From Alkalihalobacterium sp048323755 (lineage in GTDB: Bacteria; Bacillota; Bacilli; Bacillales; Bacillaceae_F): a stretch of 30,483 bases of DNA. Under the pieces are notes generated by a model. The model searched no databases, was not told the origin of the DNA, and saw only the letters and a program-made list of their open reading frames with translations. This document shows positions 8,224 to 15,685 of the stretch, one piece after another; position 1 is the stretch's first letter; each line of letters starts with the position of its first letter. Location: NCBI RefSeq assembly GCF_048323755.1, contig NZ_JBLWFS010000036.1, forward strand, positions 1 to 30,483, given 5' to 3'. Both the position numbers and the translations under genes were made by a program.

Positions 8224-10053
8224 TCAATATACATCGCGTTGATATCGTTTTTGTTGTTGCATGTTTGCTAAGTAAGCTTCTGCTTCTTTACGGCTCAAGT
8301 TGCCTTCTTTTTCAATAATAGCAAGAAGTGTGTTATGAACGTCATGTGCCATATGTTTTTCATCACCACATATATAAACAACTGCTCCCTCTTGAACCCA
8401 TTCGAACAACTCTTTACTATTTTCAAGCATTCGGTGCTGTACATAAACCTTTTCTTCTGTGTCACGAGAAAACGCAACATCCATCTTCGTTAGGACACCA
8501 TCGTTCAACCACTTTTGCCATTCCGTTTGATAGAGGAAGTCTGTTACAAAATGCTGATCTCCAAAGAACATCCACGATTTACCTTCTGCAGCGATTTCTT
8601 CACGTTCTTGCATAAATGCACGAAACGGAGCAACTCCTGTACCAGGACCGACCATTATAATCGGTGTATCAGGATTTTCAGGCAACTTGAAGTTTTGGTT
8701 ATTTTGAATAAAGATTGGTAAATTATCTCCTGGTTGTAAACGTTCTGCACATAAAATAGAACATACACCCTTTCTTTCTCGTCCATGAGCTTCATATCGT
8801 ACAGCACCAATTGTTAAATGGACCTCATCAGGATTTGCCGATAAGCTACTTGCGATCGAATAAAGGCGTGGTGGCATTTTTCTAAGAACTGCAACAAACT
8901 CCTGTGCTGATGTTCCCCAAGGACCATAATCACGGACTACATCTAATAAGTCACGACCTTTAATATACTCCTTTAGTTTTACTTCACTGCCCGGTAAAAT
9001 TAGTTCATGTAGCTCGTTGTTTGTTGACAACTTCGCAATCTGCTCAAGAAGAGGCTTTGTCACAACGGTAATTTCAAATTGTGTGCTTAGCGCTTCCTTA
9101 AGAGAGCGTGTTGTGCCTTGTTTATTTACAGTCACACTCTCATTCGGATCGAACTTAATTTCTTTTAACAATAGTTCAACTAGCTCTTGATCATTTTCTG
9201 GGTAAATACCTAAACTATCACCTGGCTCATATGTAAGGCCTGATCCTTCTAGTGATATCTCAAGATGACGTGTTTCTTTATTAGAACCACGACCATTTAA
9301 ATTTAAATTCTCTAGCACTTCCGCTTCAAACGGATTTGTACGGTTATAAGCTGTTGTATCAGTTTGTGGTGCAGAAACTCCCGAAGGTTCCGAGACTGCG
9401 CCCTCTTGTGCCTGACTTAAGCCACCAATTACTCCTTTAACCCATTCCGCTGCTGGCTCGTCGAAGTCTAGGTCGCAATCCACACGCTCATATAGTCTTG
9501 TACCACCTAGATCCTCTAACTTTTGATCAAATTCTTTTCCTGTTTGACAGAAAAATTCATACGAGCTATCCCCGAGCGACAATACGGAAAATCTTAAACC
9601 ATCAAGCTTAGGTGCACGTCTACCATGAAGAAACTCGTGGAACGATAATGCATTATCTGGTGGTTCACCTTCGCCGTGTGTACTTATAACAATTAGTAAA
9701 TTCTCTACCTTTTTCAATTGATTAGGCTTAAAATCACTCATTGAAGAAACGGTTACTTTAAATCCTTGTTTTTCAAGCGTCTTACCCGTACTGTCGGCAA
9801 GTCTTTGAGCGTTACCTGTTTGCGAACCGTAAAGAACGGTTACCTCTTTAGAAATTACCTTAGCTGTAGGACTTGGAGCTGTTACTGCTGTTGGCTGTGT
9901 TTCTACTACGCCTGGAGCTGCAGCAACAGATTGAGTCGCTGCTAAATAACCGCATAACCACACTTTTTGCGTTTCTGTCAATGTTGGCAGAAGGCGGTTA
10001 AGGAGTTCTGCCTGCTCCTCATTAAACGGACTGTTCATGACTTGTAATTGCAA
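8224..10053 (-). CDS. cysJ: Assimilatory sulfite reductase, flavoprotein alpha subunit
   Basis: Carries electrons from NADPH through FAD and FMN to CysI. The FMN-binding flavodoxin domain (VTVLYGSQTGNA near 71-82) is followed by a ferredoxin-reductase module with FAD motifs RLYSIASS and GVCSILCAERL, an NADPH site GPGTGVAPFRAF, and the family C-terminus ending YQRDVY. I chose the TTG at 10051-10053 (protein MQLQVMNSPF..., 609 residues): GAGGTGG lies correctly upstream, and this matches the start I recall for B. subtilis CysJ. A longer frame from GTG at 10068 would place its own start inside that ribosome binding site. The Ala/Pro/Thr-rich linker around 45-65 joins a short N-terminal segment to the flavodoxin domain. 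Confidence 0.96.
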   Translation of the reverse strand: MQLQVMNSPFNEEQAELLNRLLPTLTETQKVWLCGYLAATQSVAAAPGVVETQPTAVTAPSPTAKVISKEVTVLYGSQTGNAQRLADSTGKTLEKQGFKVTVSSMSDFKPNQLKKVENLLIVISTHGEGEPPDNALSFHEFLHGRRAPKLDGLRFSVLSLGDSSYEFFCQTGKEFDQKLEDLGGTRLYERVDCDLDFDEPAAEWVKGVIGGLSQAQEGAVSEPSGVSAPQTDTTAYNRTNPFEAEVLENLNLNGRGSNKETRHLEISLEGSGLTYEPGDSLGIYPENDQELVELLLKEIKFDPNESVTVNKQGTTRSLKEALSTQFEITVVTKPLLEQIAKLSTNNELHELILPGSEVKLKEYIKGRDLLDVVRDYGPWGTSAQEFVAVLRKMPPRLYSIASSLSANPDEVHLTIGAVRYEAHGRERKGVCSILCAERLQPGDNLPIFIQNNQNFKLPENPDTPIIMVGPGTGVAPFRAFMQEREEIAAEGKSWMFFGDQHFVTDFLYQTEWQKWLNDGVLTKMDVAFSRDTEEKVYVQHRMLENSKELFEWVQEGAVVYICGDEKHMAHDVHNTLLAIIEKEGNLSRKEAEAYLANMQQQKRYQRDVY

Positions 10054-10098
10054 CAAAATCCACCTCACAAAATATAAAACTAATAAATGAATAATTTT

Positions 10099-10126
10099 AT
10101 CGTACTACATTATTCCTATAAGTCAA
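10099..10126 (-). promoter_or_regulatory. Candidate sigma-A promoter of cysJI
   Basis: On the minus strand TTGACT (10121-10126) and TACGAT (10099-10104) lie 16 bases apart, about 46 bases upstream of the cysJ start. In B. subtilis this operon is activated by the LysR-type protein CysL; no CysL gene is in this window, and I could not pick out a clear LysR box in the AT-rich DNA upstream. Confidence 0.5.
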
Positions 10127-10282
10127 ATTGGTTTTAATTATTTTTACAATTTAAATTACTAATTATTGAAATAGGATTCGTTTATTTTAAATAATTTATG
10201 TTGCCATATTAGGTCGAATGAAAAGAAAACTGTAATTAGTATTTCGTTGTTTTCAGAGCAATTTAATAAGATTTATTTAAAC

Positions 10283-10313
10283 AATAAAACGCCTCCTTAA
10301 AAAGAAAGCGTCT
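10283..10313 (-). terminator. Weak terminator of citA
   Basis: On the minus strand AGACGC and GCGTTT can pair (one G-U) around a 15-base loop, followed by TTTATTG. It lies about 10 bases beyond the citA stop. The stem is short, so efficiency is uncertain. Confidence 0.4.
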
Positions 10314-10322
10314 ATTGCAAAA

Positions 10323-11414
10323 CTACATTTGTTGCATCGTACCCACATATTCAGATTGTGGCCTAAAAATAGTATTATCATCTGCTTGCTCAAGTACATG
10401 AGCACCCCAACCGACCACACGGCTAGCGGTAAAAGTTGGGGTAAAGAGCTCTGGAGCCAAGTCAATCGATTTCATAATGGCTGCTGCATAAAATTCAACA
10501 TTCGTGTATAAATCTCTACCCGGCTTTAATTCATTTAACAACTTAACCGCTACATCTTCAACATGAACCGCGAGATCTAGCCAACGATCTTCACCGCTTA
10601 ACTCTAATAATTTCTTTCGTAATGCGATCGCTCTAGGATCATGGGTTTTGTATACACGATGCCCAAATCCCATTAACTTTTCACCAAGCGCAAGTTTCTT
10701 TCGTATGACGTCTTCTGCTTTTTCAAAAGTTCCAATTTCATTTAATAAATCGATAACGCCAGACGGTGCTCCCCCATGAAGAGGACCTTTCATCGTACCA
10801 ATCGCAGAAGTAATTGCTGATACGATATCAGACTCAGTAGAAGCCGTAACTCGCGCCGAGAAGGTTGAGGCATTCATTCCATGTTCTAAAGTTAAGATCA
10901 TATACGTTTCAAGTGCTTCGACTTGTGCTTTTAATGGTCTACTCCCCTTTAACATGTATAAATAATTTTCAACATGGCTTAATGTTCCTAAAGGTTCATT
11001 ACATGCTTTACCATTGATCTTGTTATACCAATGCGCAATAATGGTCGGCATTACAGCAGTTAGCGTAATCGCTTGAGCAATAGTCGGCTTCCATCCATAA
11101 TCAATCGTACCCTCTGCAGAAACAACGGTTCGAATAACACTCATTACATCCATATTTGTAGGAAGATGATCCATAACAGCTTTCATTGTTTCAGTTAAAT
11201 ACCTGTTTCTTATAAATTCCGTATTTAACTTATCTATTTCTGTCACTGTCGGTAAATGTCCAAACCATAATAAAAAAGCAATTTCTTCAAATGAATGGGA
11301 AGCTGTTAGATTACGGATTTCATAACCTCTATAAATAAGCTTGCCCTCTTTCCCATCAATGTCACTTATTGCCGTTTCAGCTGCTACTACACCCTTTAAT
11401 CCTTTGTTAACCAT
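10323..11414 (-). CDS. citA: Citrate synthase (CitA type)
   Basis: Condenses acetyl-CoA and oxaloacetate to citrate. The 363-residue length matches the short Gram-positive citrate synthases. Active-site segments are visible: MKGPLHGGAPSG and MGFGHRVYKTHDPR carry the catalytic His residues, and LFTPTFTASRVVGW is the conserved late block. The sequence closely follows what I recall of B. subtilis CitA rather than CitZ, and the divergent regulator gene confirms that. I chose the ATG at 11412-11414 because AAGGAG lies eight bases upstream; the in-frame GTG at 11423 directly abuts the ribosome binding site. It is likely repressed by CitR. No icd or mdh follows, unlike citZ loci. Confidence 0.95.
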   Translation of the reverse strand: MVNKGLKGVVAAETAISDIDGKEGKLIYRGYEIRNLTASHSFEEIAFLLWFGHLPTVTEIDKLNTEFIRNRYLTETMKAVMDHLPTNMDVMSVIRTVVSAEGTIDYGWKPTIAQAITLTAVMPTIIAHWYNKINGKACNEPLGTLSHVENYLYMLKGSRPLKAQVEALETYMILTLEHGMNASTFSARVTASTESDIVSAITSAIGTMKGPLHGGAPSGVIDLLNEIGTFEKAEDVIRKKLALGEKLMGFGHRVYKTHDPRAIALRKKLLELSGEDRWLDLAVHVEDVAVKLLNELKPGRDLYTNVEFYAAAIMKSIDLAPELFTPTFTASRVVGWGAHVLEQADDNTIFRPQSEYVGTMQQM

Positions 11415-11460
11415 TGCAATCACTCCTTCCTTTTATTACAAAAATTGTATAATATATAAC

Positions 11461-11503
11461 TGATTAATAAAATTAAATATTTTTAAATAAAATGATTAAT
11501 AAA
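11461..11503. promoter_or_regulatory. Candidate CitR operator region: two direct repeats in the citA-citR intergenic DNA
   Basis: TGATTAATAAA occurs at 11461-11471 and again at 11493-11503, 32 bases (three helical turns) apart on the same face. Between them lies an imperfect palindrome ATTAAATATTTTTAAAT. The arrangement in a 107-base divergent LysR-type regulator/target gap suggests binding sites for CitR. The region is nearly all A/T, so chance similarity is possible. Confidence 0.4.
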
Positions 11504-11521
11504 TATAATAAGGAGCTTTTT

Positions 11522-12400
11522 ATGGAATTAAATTGGATTAAAACATTTATTACAGCGGCGGAGAATGGGAACTTCCGTAAGACAGCAGATCAGTTATTTA
11601 TTTCACAACCAACCGTCACCGTTCACATTAAACAATTGGAGAAGGAGCTCGGGGTACTCCTTTTTGAAAGGGAAGGCAAAAAAATCAAACTGACCGAGGG
11701 AGGTAGAAGATATTTACAGCATGCAAAACAAATCATAGCTGTTTACGATAACGGATTAGAGGACCTGCAAACATTCACGCAAGGATATACAACAAAACTG
11801 ACGCTTGCGATCTCCCCCTTAATCGCCGATACTATATTACCTTTTGTTTTAAAACAGTACATCAAAAAACATCCAGAGGTAGAGATTTCTATTGAAATCA
11901 TTGAATCAAAAGACATTGAAAATGCTGTATTGACGGAAAAGGTTGATATTGGGCTTTCATGCTTAAAAAGCTTCCATCCAGAACTTGATACCACTTTACT
12001 TTACAAAGATAAAGTCTGTTTAGTAACGCCACATGATGGGCGAGATTTTGAGTCAGCTTTTCCACTTGAAGAAGAGGAGATTTTATCATCGAATCGCCTA
12101 TTAACACATAATCACCCTGGCTATTGGGATAACTTATGTAAGACAGTAAAACTCTTTTACCCTTCTGTCCGAATGATGAAGGTCTCACAAATTCATATTA
12201 CAAAACGTTTTATTATGGAAGGACTTGGAGTATCCTATCTTCCTTCATCAACCATTCGTAGAGAACTACTCGAAGGAAGGTTACTTGAAGTGGACTCTCG
12301 ATCATTTCCACTTCCTGAAGCCAATACATATGCAATCCTAAAATACTCTCACCAAGCGCAACACGAATTTTTAAGCTTTTTATCAAACTACCGATTATAA
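11522..12400 (+). CDS. citR: LysR-type transcriptional regulator of citrate synthase
   Basis: A 292-residue LysR-family DNA-binding regulator. The N-terminal winged HTH (~1-60) contains FRKTADQLFISQPTVTVHIK, followed by an effector-binding domain with conserved LAISPLIADT, LTHNHPGYWD and THITKRFIMEGLGVSYLP, which I recall in B. subtilis CitR. CitR represses the divergent citA there, and the arrangement is the same here. I chose the ATG at 11522: AAGGAG lies six bases upstream and the protein then starts MELNWIKTF like its relatives; the in-frame ATG at 11492 has no ribosome binding site. The effector is not known from sequence. Confidence 0.93.
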   Translation: MELNWIKTFITAAENGNFRKTADQLFISQPTVTVHIKQLEKELGVLLFEREGKKIKLTEGGRRYLQHAKQIIAVYDNGLEDLQTFTQGYTTKLTLAISPLIADTILPFVLKQYIKKHPEVEISIEIIESKDIENAVLTEKVDIGLSCLKSFHPELDTTLLYKDKVCLVTPHDGRDFESAFPLEEEEILSSNRLLTHNHPGYWDNLCKTVKLFYPSVRMMKVSQIHITKRFIMEGLGVSYLPSSTIRRELLEGRLLEVDSRSFPLPEANTYAILKYSHQAQHEFLSFLSNYRL

Positions 12401-12503
12401 ATGTTTGGATTTCTAAGCGTACTTTAACGCTTCTCTACTGAAGCAACTTTAGTTTTACTATGGCTCCATTTTGTAATTAGCTCCGTTTTATAGTACCTTT
12501 CAA

Positions 12504-12532
12504 TTGTCCTGTCTAGAATAGAATGGTACAGT
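12504..12532 (+). promoter_or_regulatory. Candidate sigma-A promoter of the SET-domain gene
   Basis: TTGTCC (12504-12509) and TACAGT (12527-12532) are 17 bases apart, about 45 bases before the start of the SET gene. The rest of the gap from 12401 holds only a weak hairpin (AAGCG/CGCTT near 12416-12433) that may end citR transcription. Confidence 0.5.
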
Positions 12533-12578
12533 CATATAGGAGAAAAGATAAAAAAAGCAGATTGTGAAGGTGACTAAC

Positions 12579-12962
12579 ATGATTGAGGTAAGAAACTCTA
12601 CAATAAGTGAAGGTGAATTCAACCGAGGAGTTTTTGCAACACAAGACATAGCAAAAGGGCAGCTTTTCCACGAAGCCCCCGTTGTTCCTGTTCCTAATGA
12701 ACAACACGAATTTTTAGAGCAAACGATTTTGGGTGACTATGTGTATGAGTACGGTATTAACCATACTGCACTTGTCTTAGGATTTGGAATGCTGTTCAAC
12801 CATTCGTATGAACCGAATGCAACCTATGAAATTAATTTTGACAACCACACTTTTGATTACTATGCATACAAGGATATAAAAAAGGGTGAAGAAGTATTTA
12901 TCAACTATAATGGTGAAGTTGATAATAATGATCCACTTTGGTTTAATAAGGAAAATGATTAG
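12579..12962 (+). CDS. Small SET-domain protein, possible lysine methyltransferase
   Basis: 127 residues, essentially a bare SET domain. Visible SET features are the N-terminal RGVFATQDIAKGQLFHEAP, the NH motif in GMLFNHSYEPNA (pseudoknot core) and the C-terminal KKGEEVFINYNG with the conserved Tyr. SET proteins use S-adenosylmethionine to methylate protein lysines; the bacterial target is unknown, and activity is inferred from the fold only. It lacks pre- and post-SET parts. I chose the ATG at 12579, with AGGTGA upstream; the in-frame GTG at 12564 would include that site. It stands alone with its own promoter, and its terminator lies inside a repeat copy. Confidence 0.85.
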   Translation: MIEVRNSTISEGEFNRGVFATQDIAKGQLFHEAPVVPVPNEQHEFLEQTILGDYVYEYGINHTALVLGFGMLFNHSYEPNATYEINFDNHTFDYYAYKDIKKGEEVFINYNGEVDNNDPLWFNKEND

Positions 12963-13002
12963 ACAAGGGCTAAGAGGCTCTAGATTTTATATGTCATTTA
13001 AG

Positions 13003-13173
13003 ATGATGGGGACTCATTCCTGAAAAAATAACCTGAAATTCTGTGAGAAAATGCATTTTCTCGTTCATTTCAGGTTATTTTTTTAACCTTTCAGTTCCTA
13101 AAAGGCGTGTGAAATTAAAATTTCACACGCTGAGCCCAAAACCAACGGATATCACAGTATTATTTAACATAGC
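13003..13173 (+). repeat. MITE-like repeat, copy A (interrupted)
   Basis: The right part (13100-13173) matches copy B almost base for base: a TGTGAAAT hairpin, GAGCCCAAA, CAACGGATATC and CAGTATTATTTAACATAGC. The left boundary resembles copy B as well (GGGGACTCATTCCTGAAA at 13007-13024), but the two halves are separated by ~70 bases containing a long hairpin that copy B lacks. The outer left end is badly degraded. Confidence 0.7.
13023..13084. terminator. Long hairpin acting as terminator of the SET gene, within repeat copy A
   Basis: A 17-base stem AAAAAATAACCTGAAAT / ATTTCAGGTTATTTTTT encloses an 18-base perfect palindrome GAGAAAATGCATTTTCTC (13045-13062). The A-run and T-run flanks make it a plausible terminator for both strands. 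It interrupts the internal part of repeat copy A. Confidence 0.75.
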
Positions 13174-13202
13174 TAGATTGTAAAGATGGTGACTTAACAT
13201 AT

Positions 13203-13700
13203 CTACCTCAAGTAATGCTTCAACATCTTCTGAATTTCCACCTCAATCTCTTCTACTAAAGAAGGTGGTGAAAGGACTTTTACTTTACTGCCCCAGGTCA
13301 AGATCCAACCTTTCAATCCGTCACTTATTTTTGCTTTCGCTTTTATTATGAAGGTATTCTCATCTGTCTGTCTAATATCTGCCTCATTGTTCGTAAATGG
13401 CAGTATCGTATCTACATGTAATTTTATTAATTGGTAATCACTATTAATCGACTGATGATACACAATCGGATCTGGCAATGATTTGGCTGTATGCTTACTT
13501 GTCAGCTTTTTTAAGTTGGTTACTAAGTGTTTCTTTTCCTCTTCCGTTATAAACCTTGCAGACAGAATAGGATCAATTAATAGTCTAAGTTGATAGTTTT
13601 CAAACAGCCGGTCTTGATGACTGTAAAAAATTTCTCCATACTTCTCAATGTTTTTTAATGATATCGAACCCGGTCGCCTGTAAGGTTTTAATATATCTTT
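13203..13700 (-). pseudogene. Truncated WYL-type transcriptional regulator
   Basis: A frame of 165 codons is open from just after a TGA (13701-13703) to the stop at 13203. Its C-terminal ~90 residues, ending GWILTWGSKVKVLSPPSLVEE and a helix, look like the C-terminal (WCX) extension of YafY-type WYL regulators; the upstream residues (ARFITEEEKKHLVTNLKKL) fit the middle of such proteins. The frame has no ATG or GTG, and the first TTG (13478) would give only a 91-residue C-terminal piece. No N-terminal HTH and no recognisable WYL core are present, against ~300 residues for the family. I read this as a decayed gene whose 5' end was lost next to the DmpA-like gene. Confidence 0.65.
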
Positions 13701-13742
13701 TCACCGACAATAATGTTTGTACATACGAAAGGGTGGTTGTTC

Positions 13743-14807
13743 ATGCTTGGTCAAAAAAGAATTAGAGATTACGGTGTAAAAATAGGAGAATTAGAAACTG
13801 GAAGGTATAACGCAATTACTGATATTGCAGGTGTTACAGTAGGTCATCTAACGTTAAGTAAGGCTAACATTCAAACGGGGGTGACTGCCATACTCCCCCA
13901 TCAAGGTAATCTTTTTAAGGAAAAGTTAATTGCATCGACTCATGTACTCAATGGGTTCGGAAAAACAATGGGTACGATTCAAGTCAATGAATTAGGAACG
14001 ATAGAAACACCTATTATACTAACCAATACCTTAAGCGTCGGAACTGCTGCAGATGCACTAATCGAATATATGCTAGACCACAACCCAGAAATCGGACGAA
14101 CGACAGGAACAGTTAATCCTCTTATCGGTGAATGTAATGATATGATTTTAAACGATATTCGAGCTAGAGCAATTACGAAAGACCACGTACTTCAAGCCAT
14201 AGAAAATTCAGCCTCAGAATTTAAAGAAGGAACAGTTGGAGCTGGAACCGGAATGGTTTGTTATTCTTTAAAGGGGGGGATTGGTAGTGCTTCAAGATTA
14301 ATTCACCTTGACCACGGGACATACACAATGGGAGTATTAGTATTATCTAACTTTGGAAGATTGAGTGATTTAACGATTAATGAGAAGGCAATTGGTAGAA
14401 GTCTAGAGGAAGCCATGAGCCAGCATCATGAAGGAAGAGACAAAGGTTCAATTATTTTTATCGTCGGAACCGACCTTCCTGTATCTGAAAGACAACTTAA
14501 CCGAATTATCAAACGAACAGTCACAGGGTTAGCACGAACAGGATCGATCATTTCAAATGGCAGTGGTGACATCGCGATTGGATTTTCTACTGCAACGAAA
14601 ATACCTCACGAAAAACCGGCTAAATGTCTATCCATTCCAACCATACACGAAGAAGACATTGATGTAGCCTTCCGAGCCATTGGTGAAGCCACTGAAGAGG
14701 CTATCCTGAATTCGCTAATTACGGCTACTCATGTGGATGGCAGAGACGGTAATGAAAGGGCTGTTTTATCGGATTTACTACAAGAATACGGAATAGCTCT
14801 AACTTAA
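13743..14807 (+). CDS. P1/DmpA-family self-cleaving aminopeptidase
   Basis: 354 residues, similar in length and layout to the DmpA family (L-aminopeptidase/D-esterase, Ntn-like hydrolases). These proteins cut themselves at a Gly-Ser bond, and the new N-terminal Ser becomes the nucleophile. Here the expected site is KGGIGSASR, with cleavage between Gly181 and Ser182. Other family features are ITDIAGVTVGH near the N-terminus, the VGTAADAL block, GTVGAGTGM just before the cleavage site, and the C-terminal ATHVDGRDG. The substrate is probably small peptides or amides, and cannot be told from sequence. The start is the ATG at 13743 with GAAAGGGTGG upstream; an in-frame ATG at 13713 lacks a ribosome binding site. 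No signal peptide is seen. Confidence 0.9.
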   Translation: MLGQKRIRDYGVKIGELETGRYNAITDIAGVTVGHLTLSKANIQTGVTAILPHQGNLFKEKLIASTHVLNGFGKTMGTIQVNELGTIETPIILTNTLSVGTAADALIEYMLDHNPEIGRTTGTVNPLIGECNDMILNDIRARAITKDHVLQAIENSASEFKEGTVGAGTGMVCYSLKGGIGSASRLIHLDHGTYTMGVLVLSNFGRLSDLTINEKAIGRSLEEAMSQHHEGRDKGSIIFIVGTDLPVSERQLNRIIKRTVTGLARTGSIISNGSGDIAIGFSTATKIPHEKPAKCLSIPTIHEEDIDVAFRAIGEATEEAILNSLITATHVDGRDGNERAVLSDLLQEYGIALT

Positions 14808-14841
14808 AAAACACATACATATTTAAAACTAACGTTAGATG

Positions 14842-14876
14842 AAAGGCGCTCTCTTAAGTTAGAGGATGCCTTTTTT
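14842..14876 (+). terminator. Rho-independent terminator of the DmpA-like gene
   Basis: AAAGGC and GCCTTT, with an inner TCT/AGA pairing, form a stem followed by TTTTTTATTTT, 35 bases past the stop. Confidence 0.75.
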
Positions 14877-14882
14877 ATTTTG

Positions 14883-14916
14883 GCGCTGTTAAAGAGTTTT
14901 GTTGATTTTGGACTCG
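14883..14916 (+). repeat. MITE-like repeat, copy D (single left end)
   Basis: GCGCTGTTAAAGA followed by TGTTGATTTTGGACTC matches the outer end of copy C and the left end of copy B. The rest of the element is missing or too diverged, although CCTTTCAG at 14920-14928 recalls the internal part. The remaining DNA to 15150 shows no gene with a start and ribosome binding site. Confidence 0.55.
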
Positions 14917-15167
14917 ACTACCTTTCAGTCTATATCAAGAATTTCCTTTATAAAAAGATTTTTTAGCTAATTAGCCCCATCCCCACGCTCCTTAAAACAG
15001 TGCCTCACGTTTTTTCAAACTGTTTCTGTAGTTTCATCTTATTTCTCCTTCTCACTTGATTATCGAAGTTTATAACCTCTATTCGTTCGCCTAATTTCAA
15101 TAGGGATAAGCTCTTTTCTAGGTAGTCTTCAATAAAATAGGTTATATCTTGAAGGAGGTGAATGTAG

Positions 15168-15551
15168 ATGTATACAACTTCATTTCAAGGTATGTACCCA
15201 ACTTTACCCACTAATGTTAGATCCAGCTCTATAAATAGCCAATTTTGGCCATACGCTAATATGTTTCAGGGACATTATGGATATCATCCTTACTCATATC
15301 CTTATCACGGGAACGTTGGCTACTTTCAACCTAGTGTAAACCCTAGTTATAAACACCCCTATAATTATCAACATAAATTACATCACAGTATGACTCATCA
15401 CAACCAACAAGTTAAAGCCGAGCAATCTACAAAAAATCAACACCACAAAATGAAATCACCAATAAAACACCATGAATACCATTGGCACCATGGATACCCT
15501 TATGGACAAGGATCTGGACTATTCCCTGATAATTACCATTCAAATTATTAG
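15168..15551 (+). CDS. His/Tyr-rich low-complexity small protein, spore-coat-like
   Basis: 127 residues with about 17 His and 17 Tyr, plus many Pro, Asn and Gln. PYSYPYHG-type runs fill the middle, and HH pairs recur through the second half (EYHWHHGYPYGQGSG). There is no signal peptide, membrane segment or catalytic motif. The composition resembles Bacillus spore coat proteins such as CotD-like ones, but I do not recognise a specific family. Metal binding through the His clusters is also possible. The ribosome binding site is near-perfect (GAAGGAGGTG, seven bases before ATG), so translation is likely strong. I found no clear sigma-E or sigma-K promoter. Its stop codon touches the left end of repeat copy B. 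Confidence 0.75.
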   Translation: MYTTSFQGMYPTLPTNVRSSSINSQFWPYANMFQGHYGYHPYSYPYHGNVGYFQPSVNPSYKHPYNYQHKLHHSMTHHNQQVKAEQSTKNQHHKMKSPIKHHEYHWHHGYPYGQGSGLFPDNYHSNY

Positions 15552-15663
15552 GCTGTTCTCAAACTTTGTTAATTTTGGGCTCATTCCTGAAAGGCATGTG
15601 AAATTAACATTTCACACAATGAGCCCAAAATCAACGGATATCAACAGTATTATTTAACATAGC
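15551..15663 (+). repeat. MITE-like repeat, copy B (complete, 113 bp)
   Basis: The left end GGCTGTT...TTTGTTAATTTTGGGCTC and the right end GAGCCCAAAATCAACGG...CAGTATTATTTAACATAGC are imperfect inverted repeats of about 33-43 bases. Inside, TTTTGGGCTCATT / AATGAGCCCAAAA (15573-15585 and 15618-15630) pair around a nested TGTGAAAT / ATTTCACA hairpin. No coding capacity. It begins on the last base of the His/Tyr-rich gene's stop codon and may act as its terminator. Confidence 0.75.
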
Positions 15664-15685
15664 TTTTAAGAAAATAGAACCAATT

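Noticed and set aside
8295..8721. Several frames of 60-95 codons inside cysJ
   Set aside because: They are shadows of the cysJ reading frame without ribosome binding sites or recognisable features.
10054..10068. Longer CysJ start at GTG 10068
   Set aside because: That codon is part of the ribosome binding site GTGAGGTGG used by the TTG start.
11492..11521. Longer CitR start at 11492
   Set aside because: There is no ribosome binding site before it, and AAGGAG sits properly before the ATG at 11522, which also matches related proteins.
15005..15167. Open minus-strand frame of about 55 codons upstream of the His/Tyr-rich gene
   Set aside because: There is no start codon at its beginning; the only ATG would give ten residues. 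Probably chance, or a very old gene remnant.
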